Below are positions 33,756 to 44,415 of a DNA stretch of 64,000 nt, one piece after another. Where the stretch lies: contig JAEQBH010001513.1 in assembly GCA_016808115.1 (NCBI GenBank), positions 1,054,001 to 1,118,000 of the forward strand, given 5' to 3'. Position 1 is the first letter of the stretch. Each line of letters opens with the position of its first letter. Origin of the DNA: Tetrastigma voinierianum (lineage: Eukaryota; Streptophyta; Magnoliopsida; Vitales; Vitaceae). The translations under genes and the position numbers were made by a program. The notes beneath the pieces were generated by a model that saw only the letters and a list, made by a program, of their open reading frames with translations, was not told where the DNA came from and made no database searches.

Positions 33756-34623
33756 TTGATTCGTGCCACAGTAGGTGTTCTAAAATCAACAAAATTTATA
33801 ACCTAAATTCCTCCTCTTGTCGTAGCAAAGCTCTTGCGGTATAAGCGATTCAAGGTTGAACTGGGGATGAGTTTTCTTAACCTGAATGATTTACAATGGA
33901 GGCCAAAATGGTGGATTTGGTTTGGATTTTAAGGTGGTGATGAAAACGATTGAAGTGTGTTTGGAAACTAAGAGTGCGAAGTAAAATAAGAAAAATAATA
34001 AAGAGATCTCCTTAAAAAGAAGTATCGGGATATTGGGATTATGATCCTAGGGAAGCGAGGGTTTCAAGGTCATTTTTCCTCGTTAGGAGGATGACCTATA
34101 GTCATCTCTCGAACCGGATCTTCATGTAGCTATAAAAACTAACCCTTATTAAATATCTCTGGAAATTGCATTCATTGGCCGTTAATGTTCTCAGTCAGTT
34201 CAAATGAGTCTCCTTGACTCACATTACAATGGGTAATAAATGATAACTAATGAACATCACGAGATCTAGTAATAAGCATCAAGTGAGCACTAAAGGGTAC
34301 CAAGTCTTGACCATTCAACATGAATCGAAGGGATCTAAACCTAGAGTGAAAGGAGAACACAGGAGACGATAGTAGTACCTACATGAAAACAGGGACTCCT
34401 CAAGCTGCGCCTCGGGATCAACACCCTGGCGGCCTTCGTCTTCAAGGAGAAAGGGGTTTTGTAGCTCATCTGAGTTGTCATCCTCGGAGGGTGTTTGGCT
34501 GTCCAGGAAATGGAAAAGAAAATGAAAGAAAGTGAAGCAGAAGAGAAGAAGCGGGAAAGCTGAAAGATTCCCGTCAATTTTATTGATTGATGGATTGATT
34601 CCTTTTATAGACCTTTACTCTAG

Positions 34624-34631
34624 CTTATATA
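34624..34631 (-). promoter_or_regulatory. TATA box in LTR K
   Basis: Minus strand TATATAAG about 550 bases into the LTR and about 215 bases downstream of the 17-bp palindromic repeats. Confidence 0.65.
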
Positions 34632-34846
34632 CTGCTAAGAGCAAGGGAAATTAGAAAAAAAACTAAAACCAAAAGCTATTATAGGGGATAAAATGGGAAC
34701 AAACAAAAATTTGTAACAAAAAGTATCAAAAAGCAAAAGTGCAAAGAATTGTGATTGCATGATGGATGAGCAGTGCACATGATATGAATAGTCGTAGGAT
34801 GAAAATTTAGCGGGATGAAGAACGGTATAGCCTCACGGTTGGCTTT

Positions 34847-34914
34847 GTGAAAATTTCGTAGGTTGCGAAAATTTCGCACCTACGAAAATTTCACACCTGC
34901 GAATTTCTTGCGAC
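34847..34914. repeat. 17-bp tandem palindromic repeat in U3 of LTR K, four units
   Basis: Four units of 17 bases: gtgaaaatttcgtaggt, tgcgaaaatttcgcacc, tacgaaaatttcacacc and tgcgaatttcttgcgac. The core tgcgaaaatttcgca is a perfect palindrome. LTR J has two units at 30,224-30,257. Confidence 0.9.
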
Positions 34915-35183
34915 TCGATGCCTTGGCATTTATGCTCTTCTTTTTCTTCACGGTCTCGATGCAATCATAGAGTTGGCTCGAATTCTTCGTTCTTGGATTG
35001 ACTCAACAATTTGAGTATAAATCAGCTTATAAAAACTGCAAAATTTGCCATAAAATCTCGATCGATGCTTTCAATAGGGACCTTAATGTACCAATTGGGT
35101 TAATTATCTTTGATTAGTACAAAAAAGTACTCAAAACACGCAATAAGCGAAAGGGTTGAAATAGCACTTACAAGCACTAATCA

Positions 35184-35188
35184 CATAC
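35184..35188 (+). repeat. Target-site duplication, right copy (catac) of JK
   Basis: Exact copy of 29,126-29,130, directly after the LTR terminus. Confidence 0.88.
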
Positions 35189-35581
35189 TAAATCCTATTT
35201 CATCTCCATCATGTTGGCATATAACTCCCTGACTACTACAGCAAAGCCAGGTGGTTTGTGTTTGTAGAACAAGCTCCAGCTCTTTTTTTCTATTATCTCT
35301 GTAGAGGGTGAGATGAATGTATCGAACCCCCTTTCTTCGATAAACCCTTTTTCGCTCAGATTCTTTTCCTATATGGAGTAGGCTTCATCTAAAATGATTG
35401 CTTTATCATCTTCAGACTCTTCAGCTTTCTCAACTCTACTTTGTTTAGCTCTTTTCTGCTTTCTTCCCTTATGAGTTGAGTTTTGTTCCTCTTCCTGCCT
35501 TTCTGGTTCTGCCACTGGGGTTGATTTTGTTTGAGATTCCAAATGAACCTTCGCTTCACCTCTTGCATATTCTGCCATCAT
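35189..35581 (-). pseudogene. ORF L, 5' part (putative plant transposon protein type)
   Basis: Open from Met 35,581: MMAEYARGEAKVHLESQ, PERQEEEQNSTHKGRKQKRA, ESEDDKAIILDEAYSI, a stop, then KGFIEERGFDTFI and VVRELYANMMEMK, a second stop and D-L at the JK junction. The fold-start pattern EERGF...VRELYANM is what the family shows before VRG.WVP, which is found on the other side of JK at 29,125. An upstream leader with aaaccctag and aaccctaaacccc (35,590-35,660) looks like a plant 5' UTR. No LTR of its own can be assigned with certainty. Confidence 0.75.
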
Positions 35582-35929
35582 CTCACTGAGATTTTGGACC
35601 AGGTTTTGGGGTTATGTCATCGATGAGATCTAAGTTTGGGGTTTAGGGTCTTTGAATTCTAGGGTTTTAAGATGTCGAAGGAGGAATCTTGCAGGAAGTG
35701 GGTGAGTATGAATGATGTGAGTAGTGGAAGGAAGTGGCACTGGAGTTTGAAGCTCTTCGAGTTGATGACTCGATAAATGAATGTTTCTCTTCGTTTTGTC
35801 ATGATAATTAATGATTAGGTCTATGATAACCTTTGGGCGCTCAATTGGCCAAGATTTATCTTGTGGCTCTTCAAATTAAAATTTTCACCTAGCCTTTATT
35901 ATCAAAACATTCATGTCACAACAAACTTT

Positions 35930-36365
35930 AGGGTTGTCTATAGGTTACAATCCTATCGCGGCAAGAAAAATATTGTCGTGACAGAAATTTGCTTTGTAGA
36001 CAAAAAGGTAGGTCGCGACAGTAAATGTCTTAATGTTTGTTCCATTTTTAATACAATGTTGCAACACAGATAAATAATTTTCGCAACACAAATTTTTGAT
36101 TAATTGGAAACAGGGCCAGTTAAATGTCGCGACATTGAGAAGAATATCGTGACACTCTCTTCAGTCATTCAATTTGAGGTTGTGTCACAACATTCTAACT
36201 TGGTGTCGCGACATAAAATTGCTCTTTCAAATTGAGTCCAAAAATTATTTATCTTCTGACATAGATAAAGTATGTTGCGACATTCTTTTCAACATTGTGC
36301 ACTAAGTTTGTTGCAACATGCAAATCGAAGTCACGACAAGCTTTCATCTTGTTGCGAGTAAGTGA
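35930..36365. repeat. Palindrome array (TGTCGCGACA) without clear LTR boundaries
   Basis: Exact copies at about 36,126 and 36,204, plus variants tgtcgtgaca, ggtcgcgaca, tgttgcaaca, tgttgcgaca and gtcacgaca. It lies between ORF L and the tail of D. It may be the damaged U3 of the missing 3' LTR of D, or of the LTR that drove ORF L. No TGATGAG start was found on its right side. Confidence 0.8.
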
Positions 36366-37029
36366 TGTCATAACCCCCTAATTTTTTTTTTTTTTCAAGT
36401 GACCCAGCGACAAAGATTTGTTCCTCAATTTGTCTATAAGTTTTAAAGCGCCTTCCAATTCGATTAATCATCCTGATTGATCGATTATACAATTCAGGCT
36501 TGTGAAAACATATATAGCAATAGAATTTCATGAATTCAATTATGAACAACAATCATTAGCATCAAAATACTCAATCAAAGCATTTAAGCACTTAGCACTT
36601 AAAAGTTGTCTAATTAATTAGGCTTTAAAATCACCAAATTTCTCAAACTCCAACTATGCATTATTATCTAAAACAAATTTAGAGAAATAGAAATAATCCC
36701 CCTTATAGCTAATTTTTGCACAATTCAATTGGAGGCAGTGTGCATTATAATAACTTCTGATTCCAATTCATATTTCCTATCCAAAATAAAAAACATTTTA
36801 ACAAATGATCAAATTTCCTAAAACAACTTCTAACAAAATCAAAAGTAAAACTTCAAAATCATAAAAGTAATCAACACCAATCCAAGTTAACAAAAATAAA
36901 GACTGTTTGGGTTGCCTCCCAGTACCTTTCGGTTTAATGCCTTGAAATTTGAACCTGGTATAAAGTGTCTTCGATTTAATTAATTTTCTTCTCCATTTTT
37001 TTAAATCTTGGATGCTAGCTACAGTAACC
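36366..37029. other. Unassigned stretch between palindrome array and D
   Basis: Starts near TGTCATAACCCCC followed by a T-run, which looks like a truncated LTR start of another family. The rest is AT-rich without a recognisable gene. The minus-strand block KFQGIKPKGTGRQPKQ (36,900-36,955) marks the post-integrase tail of D. Confidence 0.4.
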
Positions 37030-38245
37030 ACTCGAGATAAATGCTTTAGTCACTAGCAGTTTACTTTGAATTCATCTCGAGATTCGGTCTTATTCTTTGC
37101 TCGAAGGTTGTACTACCATTGTGTATATGGACTACTCTATCTTGACTTCAATTTCCTTGGAAATAGCTTTTGCTGAGTTATAAAGGCTTGTTCTCTGCCT
37201 TGATGTCTCTCTTTGGAATCTTGATCATCCCACTTCTTGGTCTCTTATTTTGTAGATTGGCATTGTCATAAGCTTCATTTCTCAATTCTTCAGTTCATTC
37301 ATTTGGAGTAGTCTCTTTTCCTTTGCAGCTTGAAAGTCACAATTCAGTTTCTTGATGGCCCACATAGCTTTGTATTCCAGTTCTAAGGGGATATGATAAG
37401 GTTTTCCATATATAATTTTGTATGGAGACATTCCAATGGGAGTTTTGTAAGCGATTACATAAGCCATGTATCATCCATTTTTTATGAACCGGTCCTTCAC
37501 CTTTACGTAACTATTTTCTCTAAAATTTCTTGATCTCCCCTATTAAAATTTCATCTGTGTTGATTGAGGTGATAAGTAATCCCATTAGATGTTTGATTCC
37601 ATATCTTCTCATGTGTTTTGCAAAAACTTTATTTGCAAAGTGGTTTCCCTCATCACTGATGATTGTTCTGGGTGCTCCAAATCTACTTAAATGTTTCTTT
37701 GTAAAAACCCAACCACTATGATGACATCATTTCTAGGATAAGCTGTTGCTTCCACCCATTTGGATACATACACAGCTAGGATAATATACATATTTCCAAA
37801 TGATGATGGAAGGTCAATAAAGTCACATTCCCATTACATAAAAATACACACCATGAGAATTCCCTTGCAAGGGCATTTCATTTCTGTTGGTTAAGTTGCC
37901 TATTCTCTAACAAGTATCACAATGTTTTACCCATTCAAAATAGTCCTTCAATAGAGTAGGCTAATAAAATCCTAATTGGAGAATTTTTTGGCTTGTCTTG
38001 TCTCCTGCAAAGTGTCCTCCATATGGTGATGCATGACATTTCTCCATAATACCACCTTCTTCTGTTTCTGGGACACATCTCCTTATGATCATATCTGCTC
38101 CTCTTACATGCAGTGAGTGGGTCATCCATATATGTCTGTCAGTTCTCAATTTCCTCCTCAGCTTATAGCTGAATTCAAATGGCATGACTCCACAAGCTAA
38201 GTAATTCACAATATCTACATACCAATGTGTTTTTACTGATAACAT
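37030..38245 (-). pseudogene. Integrase of element D
   Basis: Linker WYVDIVNYLACG, then zinc-binding start EKCHASPYGGHFAGDKTSQK and ILQLGFY (38,245-37,961), core VSKWVEATA and RNDV (near 37,750) with a broken ISDEG region, then AYKTPIGMSPYKIIYGKP, LELEYKAMWAIKKLNCDFQA and RLLQMNELKN (37,467-37,282). Several frameshifts in the core. It pairs closely with the integrase of C. Confidence 0.85.
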
Positions 38246-38278
38246 AAATAGCTGCTCATAAGGAAAAATTTATGCTAT

Positions 38279-38626
38279 TTATGTTCTAGCAATTCTCTCC
38301 AATCTAGACAAGTGATCTGCTATAACATTGTTACTACCCTTTTTATCCTTGATATTAAGATAAAACTCTTGCAGCAGTAGCACCCATCTGATCAGTCTTG
38401 GCTTGACATCCTTATTTTCCATTAGATATTTAATTGCAGCACGATCAGTGTGTATTACAACATGAGACCCCAATATATAAGGCCTGAATTTTTCATAAGC
38501 AAACACTATTGCTAGCATCTCCTTCTCTGTGGTGGAGTAGTTCTCTTGTGCCTCATTGAATGTTTTACTGGCATAGTATATGGCCTTGAATATCTTTTCA
38601 GTTATCCGTCTCAATACAGCTCCCAT
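38279..38626 (-). pseudogene. RNase H of element D, open frame
   Basis: One open frame of 115 codons: MGAVLRR, YYASKTFNEAQENYSTTEKE, MLAIVFAYEKFRPYILGSHV, VIHTDRAAIKYLMENKDVKP, RLIRWVLLLQEFYLNIKDKK and NVIADHLSRLE. This is the RNase H of the Athila-like branch, with T-E-K-E and H-T-D-R carrying expected acidic positions (family form HTDHAA). The upstream join to RT contains a stop near 38,640. Confidence 0.88.
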
Positions 38627-38639
38627 TGCATAATCACTG

Positions 38640-39725
38640 GCATCTCACATAATTTCAAACTCATTGTTCCAATCTAGTGTCAACATAATGTGAGCTGATA
38701 CTAATCTGGATTTGATTTCCTCAAATGCAGATCTGCATGATTCATCAAAATCAAAATTTGCATCTTTTTCCAACAGTCTACATAATGGTCTAGAGATTTT
38801 TGAAAAATATTTGATGAAATCTTTTGTAAAATCCAGCATGTCCCATGAAGCTTCTTATTCCCTTCACTGTTGTAGGTGACATGAGAGTTTTTATAACAAC
38901 AATCTTTGCTTAGTCTACATCCAATCCATTAGTAGAAATCTTGTATATAAAACAATACCTTGATTACCATGAGGCAGCATTTTCCCGATTTAAAGCTAGA
39001 TTTTTGTCTTGGCACCTCTGAAGTACTGTTCCTAAGTTTTTCAAACAATCTTCAAAATTGGATCCATATACTTAGAAGTCATCCATGAATATTTCCATAA
39101 CCTCTTCCACCGAGTCATAAAATATGACATCATACATCTTTGAAGGGTGGCAGGAGCATTACATAATCCAAATGGCATCCTTCTAAAGGCAAAGGTGCCA
39201 TAAGGACATGAAAATGTTGATTTCTCTTGATCCTCTAGGGCTATTGCAATCTGGTTATAACCAGAATATCCATGAAAGCGATAATGGGAGTGCCTTGCTA
39301 ACACATCCAACAATTTAGTCAATGAGTAGAGGATAATGGTCATTTATGGTAGCGGTGTTAAGTTTCTGTAGATGCATACATACTCATCTTATCAAAGTTC
39401 TTGTGGGAATCAAGTCATTCTTCTCATTTCTGATCACAATGAATCCTCCCTTCTTTGGAACCACATGTATTGGACTCACCCAAGGACTATCTAAGATTGC
39501 ATATATGAAGCCTGCATTTAGCCATTTCAACACTTCTTTTCAAACTACTTCTTTCATTACTGAATTCAGCCTTCTCTGATGTTCTACAAAAGTTCTAGCA
39601 TTCTCCTCCAACAAGATCTTATGCATACAGATTGAGGGACTGATTCCTTTCTAATCTTCTATAGACCAAGCTATTGCTTTTTTATATTTTCTGAGAGTCT
39701 CCAATAGTTTTTGCTCTTCCATCTT
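38640..39725 (-). pseudogene. Reverse transcriptase of element D, near-complete
   Basis: Minus strand: EQKLLETLRKYKKAIAWSI, GISPSICMHKILLEENA, FVEHQRRLN..MKEVV, a stop, KEVLKWLNAGFIYAI, WVSPIHVVPKKGGF, then LQKLNTAT, GYSGYNQIAIALEDQEKSTF, CPYGTFAFRRMPFGLCNAPA, and the catalytic FMDDF near 39,085 with both aspartates kept. The 38,839-38,645 frame gives the thumb and connection (FIKYFSKISRPLCRLLEKD). Few stops and frameshifts for its age. Confidence 0.88.
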
Positions 39726-39899
39726 AGTTAATTCAGCTAAAATGATAACAGGCTTTACTTTTTTTGGTAGTAAGAAGGCATACTTTAAATGTTCAGGCAA
39801 TTCCTTGAGTATTAAACCCTCTGAGCTTTTGTTTTCTTCTGCAACTTTTTCTTCATAACTCTTAGACCCAACTACTGCATTGTTTTCTCAACCTGAATC

Positions 39900-40450
39900 T
39901 TTGAATCTTTTAATTTAAAATTGGAGTTTAGAATTTCAACTTCAAGATGCTCAAGATACTGGAAATTCATCTCATTATCATTCATTGAATTTTGAAAATT
40001 ACAAGCAGTGGCCAGTTCAGAACTAACAGAAATTTTTGTTTCTACAATTTCATAGTCGGTATTACTGAGTTATGGTTGTTTCAAACTATGATTGAGATTG
40101 AAGTGCATTCTTCCGTCTCGACCTGAAGTCAGTTCCACTTTTTCACATCAATCAATGCTGCTCCTATTTCTAAGAATGGTCTTCCTAACAATAGTGGGAC
40201 TTGTTTGTCTTCCTCCATATTAATGACTACAAAGTCTATTGGAAATACAAATTTCCCCACTTTGATCAGCACATCTTCAAGGATTCCCTCGGGAAGAGCC
40301 AATGTCCTATCTGCCATCTGCAGGGTAATGGCTGTGGGAGTGAGGCTCCCCCAAACTTAATCTTTGAGCAATAGACAAAGGCATCAAGTTGATGCTAGCT
40401 CCAGAATCACATAATGCTTTTCCCATTTGGCATCACAGGATCTACATTTT
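39900..40450 (-). pseudogene. Aspartic protease of element D and protease-RT linker
   Basis: Active site readable at 40,381-40,416 as CDSGASINLM. Then IKFGGASLP, and an open frame (40,317-40,129) with EGILEDVLIKVGKFVFPIDF, VVINMEEDKQVPLLLGRPFL and ALIDVKK. The linker continues with NEMNFQYLEHLEVE near 39,950. A frameshift separates the active site from the second half. Confidence 0.85.
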
Positions 40451-40459
40451 CTCTGGTAG

Positions 40460-41200
40460 GTCAGCCACGAATCATTGCTGTGGGTTATTTGTTAGCTCCT
40501 TGTCCCTTCCTTAGTAATCTTTCTCTTTTTATGTCATATCTTTCATGAGATTTTGCATCTTGTGAGGCGTATGAGAGTAATGAATGCCTCTGAAAAATGA
40601 ATGTTGATCTCTATCATCTTAAACATGTTCAAGAATTTGAAATGCTCCTCTGGCACTTTCAGTCTCGAGGTAATGGAACTTGAGTTAGGCTTTAACTTTC
40701 TTCTTCTTCTCTGCTGATTGAGTGCATTTATGTTGAACTATTTTTTTTGGTGGTTTCTAAACCATCTTTCAAAGTTCTTCTCAATTTCTACTTGTTTCTC
40801 TTCCACAGGGTATCCCTCTTTCACCTCTCATTTCATAGCTCTTTGTCACTTCACGAGAGTGCATATCCACAGGTCTTTTTGGATTCTTTCTAGTGTCAAT
40901 TGGAAATGAATCCATAGGCTCTTTCTACACAACTTGAGCTAGTTGCCCTATTTGTATCTCCATATTCTTCAAAGAGGCAATGGTGTTTCTCTGAAACACA
41001 GCTGTGCTTGCTTGAAAGTTTTCAAGGTAAGAAAATTTCTTTTCATGTAGATACAAAATCCTTTTGTTTTCTGACATGAAATGAAGCATATGATTTTCAA
41101 AGGATTGAGTCCTTTTCTGAACCTGATAATCTCCTTTATTGTCCCTCTGCTGCTGTTGTTCTTGGAACAGTAGAAATACACTGAGATCAAATGGAGTCAG
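40460..41200 (-). pseudogene. Gag C-terminal part of element D
   Basis: Minus strand: FENHMLHFMSENK, YLENFQASTAVFQRNTIASL, KNMEIQIGQLAQVV, a stop, then DSFPIDTRKNPKRPVDMHSR and REVTKSYEMRGER. In the family this segment follows the zinc knuckle, or replaces it, and precedes protease. The capsid domain is absent, so this is a deleted gag. Confidence 0.75.
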
Positions 41201-41357
41201 TAGTATAAAAAATTATATATCTATTTAGGCTTCAAAAAATAGCGATGGCTTTCAATGACCACTCTGTTGATACTGTTTTGCTATTTTTGGTGTTTGCAAA
41301 ATAAGAAAAATGTCAAATCTTCTCTCTTTTGTCGAATATTGATTTTTAAATTCCTTC

Positions 41358-41373
41358 GATCCACGAGAGCGCG
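41358..41373 (-). other. Primer-site remnant of element D
   Basis: Plus strand gatccacgagagcgcg corresponds to gatccccggcaacggcgcca at 14,697, followed by aaaact and the LTR end. Position and flanks agree with C; the site itself is badly damaged. Confidence 0.65.
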
Positions 41374-42870
41374 AAAAACTTATTGACCGTAAAATAATAT
41401 ATAGATCAAATTTTGCTACTATTACTAATCCCAACCATGACCCTTGAAACTTTGTTGACCATAAAATAGAACACATGTGCTCATGTAAAATCGTTTGTCA
41501 ATGAATTTATTGAAGATTTAGTTTGGTCATAATCACCACTTGAAGTGCACGAGGTCGTCTGATAACTAAGTGGACCTATAAGTTTGGATATTGTTCCCAT
41601 AAAGATTGAAAATAATTTAAAGTTCAACTACCCCAACTACTCAAGTTCCACACTATTTGAACTTCCATTTCATAAAATTTTTAGTAACCTAACTAAGAAT
41701 TCCACTATACGAATTTCTATATCTATGTTAAAAAATTTTAAATCTAGACTACAAAATGGGTGAACCGGAGTTATTGTTGGGAGTAGACAACTGGGATTTC
41801 ATCATTTGTGAGTGATTCACACCAGCATAATCTAATTCTATTCTATCATGAATTGGAATTTGAATTTGTTAAAGAGGTAAGGTAGTATAGTTTGGATTTC
41901 TCCCTTAACCATACATTAGATAATCATGTTCATTTCTAAAACATGTTTCTAACCAATTACATGTAATCGGAGTTTCTTTATAAGATCTGGGTATTTTTCT
42001 TTTCCAATACTTCATACCCATTTCTTATGATTGCAGATTCTTGCTTCCCAAGACAGGGCCATTGCCAAATTTCTACAAGATGAATGATGTCTCATCCTTG
42101 AGGTACTAAAGAGTTCTCTCTATCGTTGATTATATCTAAGCTAACACAGGATCAAGATCATTCCTTAAGACCAAGGAGAGATCTCTAATTGATTAAATTG
42201 ATGGATCCCTTAACTAATTCTTAAACCATGAGTAAATGGATGATTTATCTAAGTAATCTTTCAAAGCTCATTAGTTCTTCAATATTAGTCCTAGCATACT
42301 AAATGGCTTTTTGAATTCATGCTCTACAGGAATCTCGACTGCATTGTTTACTTTCAAGGGCCTCAGAAATCGAGCAGGATAATGGTCCTTTTATGGGTAT
42401 AAGTTACTAATGTTAGGAACAATTCACTTCATGAAAAACACCCAGCTAAGCTAAGCTCTAATTCTCAATCCAAGAATTTCTAACCTAATTATAGAAAGAC
42501 CATAACTGACATCATATCTCTCCCAGTGGAAGTTGTGTTTCTCGAAAACTGAATCACGGCGAACACTAAAATATTGATTAGGAAATTTCCAATGCAACTA
42601 TAATCCAGCCAAAGTAATTCCAAGCTTTTATCTATAGATTTCATTGGAATTCAAGTAATCAAAATTGATCTTCAACAATTTAGCTCAACTTCTAAACTTT
42701 TGAACAATTCACTGTTTCAGGTCCAATAAACAAATTGAAATTCTACGCTAAGTCTATTCTAGAAGAAAAGAAAAATAAAAGAATATAAAAGAAAAAAATA
42801 TAATACAAAGAGTCCTTATTTGAATCTTTCACGGTTTTCAGCCGTGGCCTTGCTTTCCTCTAATTGTTTC

Positions 42871-42878
42871 TATTTATA
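42871..42878 (-). promoter_or_regulatory. TATA box in LTR D
   Basis: Minus strand gctcTATAAATAgaaac, about 80 bases downstream of the palindrome array in element sense. Confidence 0.72.
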
Positions 42879-42949
42879 GAGCCCTAGAAGTTTGGGCCTT
42901 AAATTTGAGTCTACATTGTGGATCCCAAAATTTTGGTCCATATTGCATT

Positions 42950-44245
42950 CTCCATTGCGACCTAAAAGTGTTGTTGCGACAGAGTTTTAATTCTTTATCG
43001 CAAGTCTCTATTGTAACATGCAGTAGTTTGTCGTGACCTTCTCCCTGTGTGCCTTCTTAGATCTAGTCGCGACAAAGTTTCTTCAGTCACGACAGTATTA
43101 TTTTATTCAGCATATTATTTATGTCGTGATAGATTTTCCTTTGTCGCGACAGAACTTTCTTTAGCTCTTTAACACTCTGTCTTGCAAGGTCTATCGTTCT
43201 ATTCGTTCTATGTCACGACAATCTCATGTGTGGTTACTATAATAGTTATGTTGCGACATCGACAATTGTGTCGCGACAGTATTTGTGTGCAGCTTCTTGA
43301 AATTGGTGTCACGACTCAGTTTTTATGTTGCGACAACATTTCTATTGGTTCTTGTTGCAACAATGTTTCTTGTATTGTCAACATTTCTGTCGTGACCAGG
43401 AAAGTCTGTTGCGATAGAGTCTTATCGCCACTTAACTTGATTTCTTGTTGCAGCTTCATTTTGATCTTGAGACATAGTCTATTGGTGTTGTCGATGTTTT
43501 CTGTTGTGACTAAGTTTTTATGTTACGATGAGACTTTTTTGCATCCAGCTCATCTTTGTGTCATGGCCCAGTTTGTTATGTCATGACAAGACCTCTCTTC
43601 CTTGTGATCGAATCTTTGTTGCGACATAGAAAAGTTTGCAGAGCCTTGTTTATCAGTCGTTCGACATCTACATGTCATGACTAGCCAAGACCATATTATG
43701 ACATAGAAACATCTCTTCTTCTTGAAGTATGTCGCAACATTGGATTCTTTTATTGCGACCAGGTTAATTCATTAAGCAAGCATCACATGTCGCGACCTAG
43801 TTTATCTGTCGCAACCAGCGTCTCTTCTTCCTTCAGCATCACGACATACATCACCTTGTCATGACGATACTTCTTCTTTCAAAGGTCAGCGACATTACAT
43901 TACCTCGGCTGACAGTCTTTCTTCTGCCATTTCTTCCGTCCCAATGTTTTTCATGTTGCAATAATCTTGTCGCGGATGTGTATGATACCTTGTCGCGATA
44001 GCATTTATGCTTTCTTCATGTTTCATTTGTCACAACAGGAGCTTCTTTGTCACGACAGATTTTTCCTAGTGTTGACATCTTGCTGAAAAACCTTATTGCA
44101 ACATAAACTTTCTTTGTCTCAGCTAAATTGTTAGATTCTTTCCATTTTCTATCGTGACAGTCTGTCTTTTGTCGGATAGAGTTCCTTTGCTATTGGCTTG
44201 GACGTTTGTCGCGACACACAAAACCTTGTCGGGACATAGACTACT
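42950..44245. repeat. Palindrome array, LTR D, longest and strongly decayed
   Basis: About 1.3 kb of TGTCGCGACA variants. Exact copies near 43,140, 43,270 and 44,207; most others read tgttgcgaca, tgtcgtgaca, tgtcacgaca, tgtcgcaaca or tgttgcaaca. Nearly all changes are C to T or G to A at the two central CpGs. Confidence 0.9.
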
Positions 44246-44415
44246 GCAATTGCTATTTTTTTATTCTTTCTTGCTAGAATTTTCTCATTTTTGAATTAAA
44301 ACTTGCAAAACACCAAGTTGGTGAATATTCCATAATTTGGCATTAAAACATATTTCAATATATTCAAAATAGGCTAAAAAAATTGATTAAAAATAGATGA
44401 GTTTAAGACTCATCA

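Larger units (their letters stand above)
29131..35183 (-). mobile_element. Element JK: complete LTR retrotransposon with degenerate interior
   Basis: 6,053 bases, LTRs 29,131-30,523 and 33,757-35,183, termini TG/CA, target duplication catac. Orientation is minus: primer site beside the right LTR and purine tract beside the left LTR. The 3.2-kb interior has only a gag remnant and no recognisable protease, RT or integrase, so it is non-autonomous or gutted. It sits in ORF L, whose reading frame is continuous across the site if JK and one duplication copy are removed. LTR divergence is clearly visible, including a repeat-number difference, so the insertion is not recent. Confidence 0.9.
33757..35183 (-). 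repeat. 5' LTR (K) of element JK
   Basis: 1,427 bases. On the minus strand it starts TGATTAGTGCTTGTAAG and ends acgaatca, followed by the primer site. It is 34 bases longer than J; the extra 17-bp units account for much of this. Confidence 0.9.
36366..44415 (-). mobile_element. Element D: Athila-like retrotransposon, - strand, 3' LTR lost or truncated
   Basis: 5' LTR 44,415 down to 41,381 (3,035 bases, same length as in C), primer-site remnant, then gag end, protease, RT, RNase H and integrase on the minus strand. The capsid part of gag is missing: only about 0.2 kb separates the primer site from the gag C-terminus. The pol is the most readable of the Athila-like copies here. No complete 3' LTR is found. 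The left limit is approximate. Confidence 0.82.
41381..44415 (-). repeat. 5' LTR of element D
   Basis: On the minus strand starts TGATGAGTCTTAAACTC at 44,415 and ends at 41,381 (tattgacc for TGGTGACC). Shares with C the LTR 3' landmarks: ctactcaag, catacccattt, ttgcaatacttc/ttccaatacttc and gagtagttaa-like stretches. Holds the large palindrome array and a TATA box. No genes. Confidence 0.85.

Noticed and set aside
35600..35660. Telomere-like aaccctaaacccc
   Set aside because: Only one or two loosely matching units; ordinary in plant 5' leaders.
43182..43586. 134-codon plus-strand frame
   Set aside because: It reads through the decayed palindrome array of LTR D; the repeated VVT and CRD residues are repeat translation.
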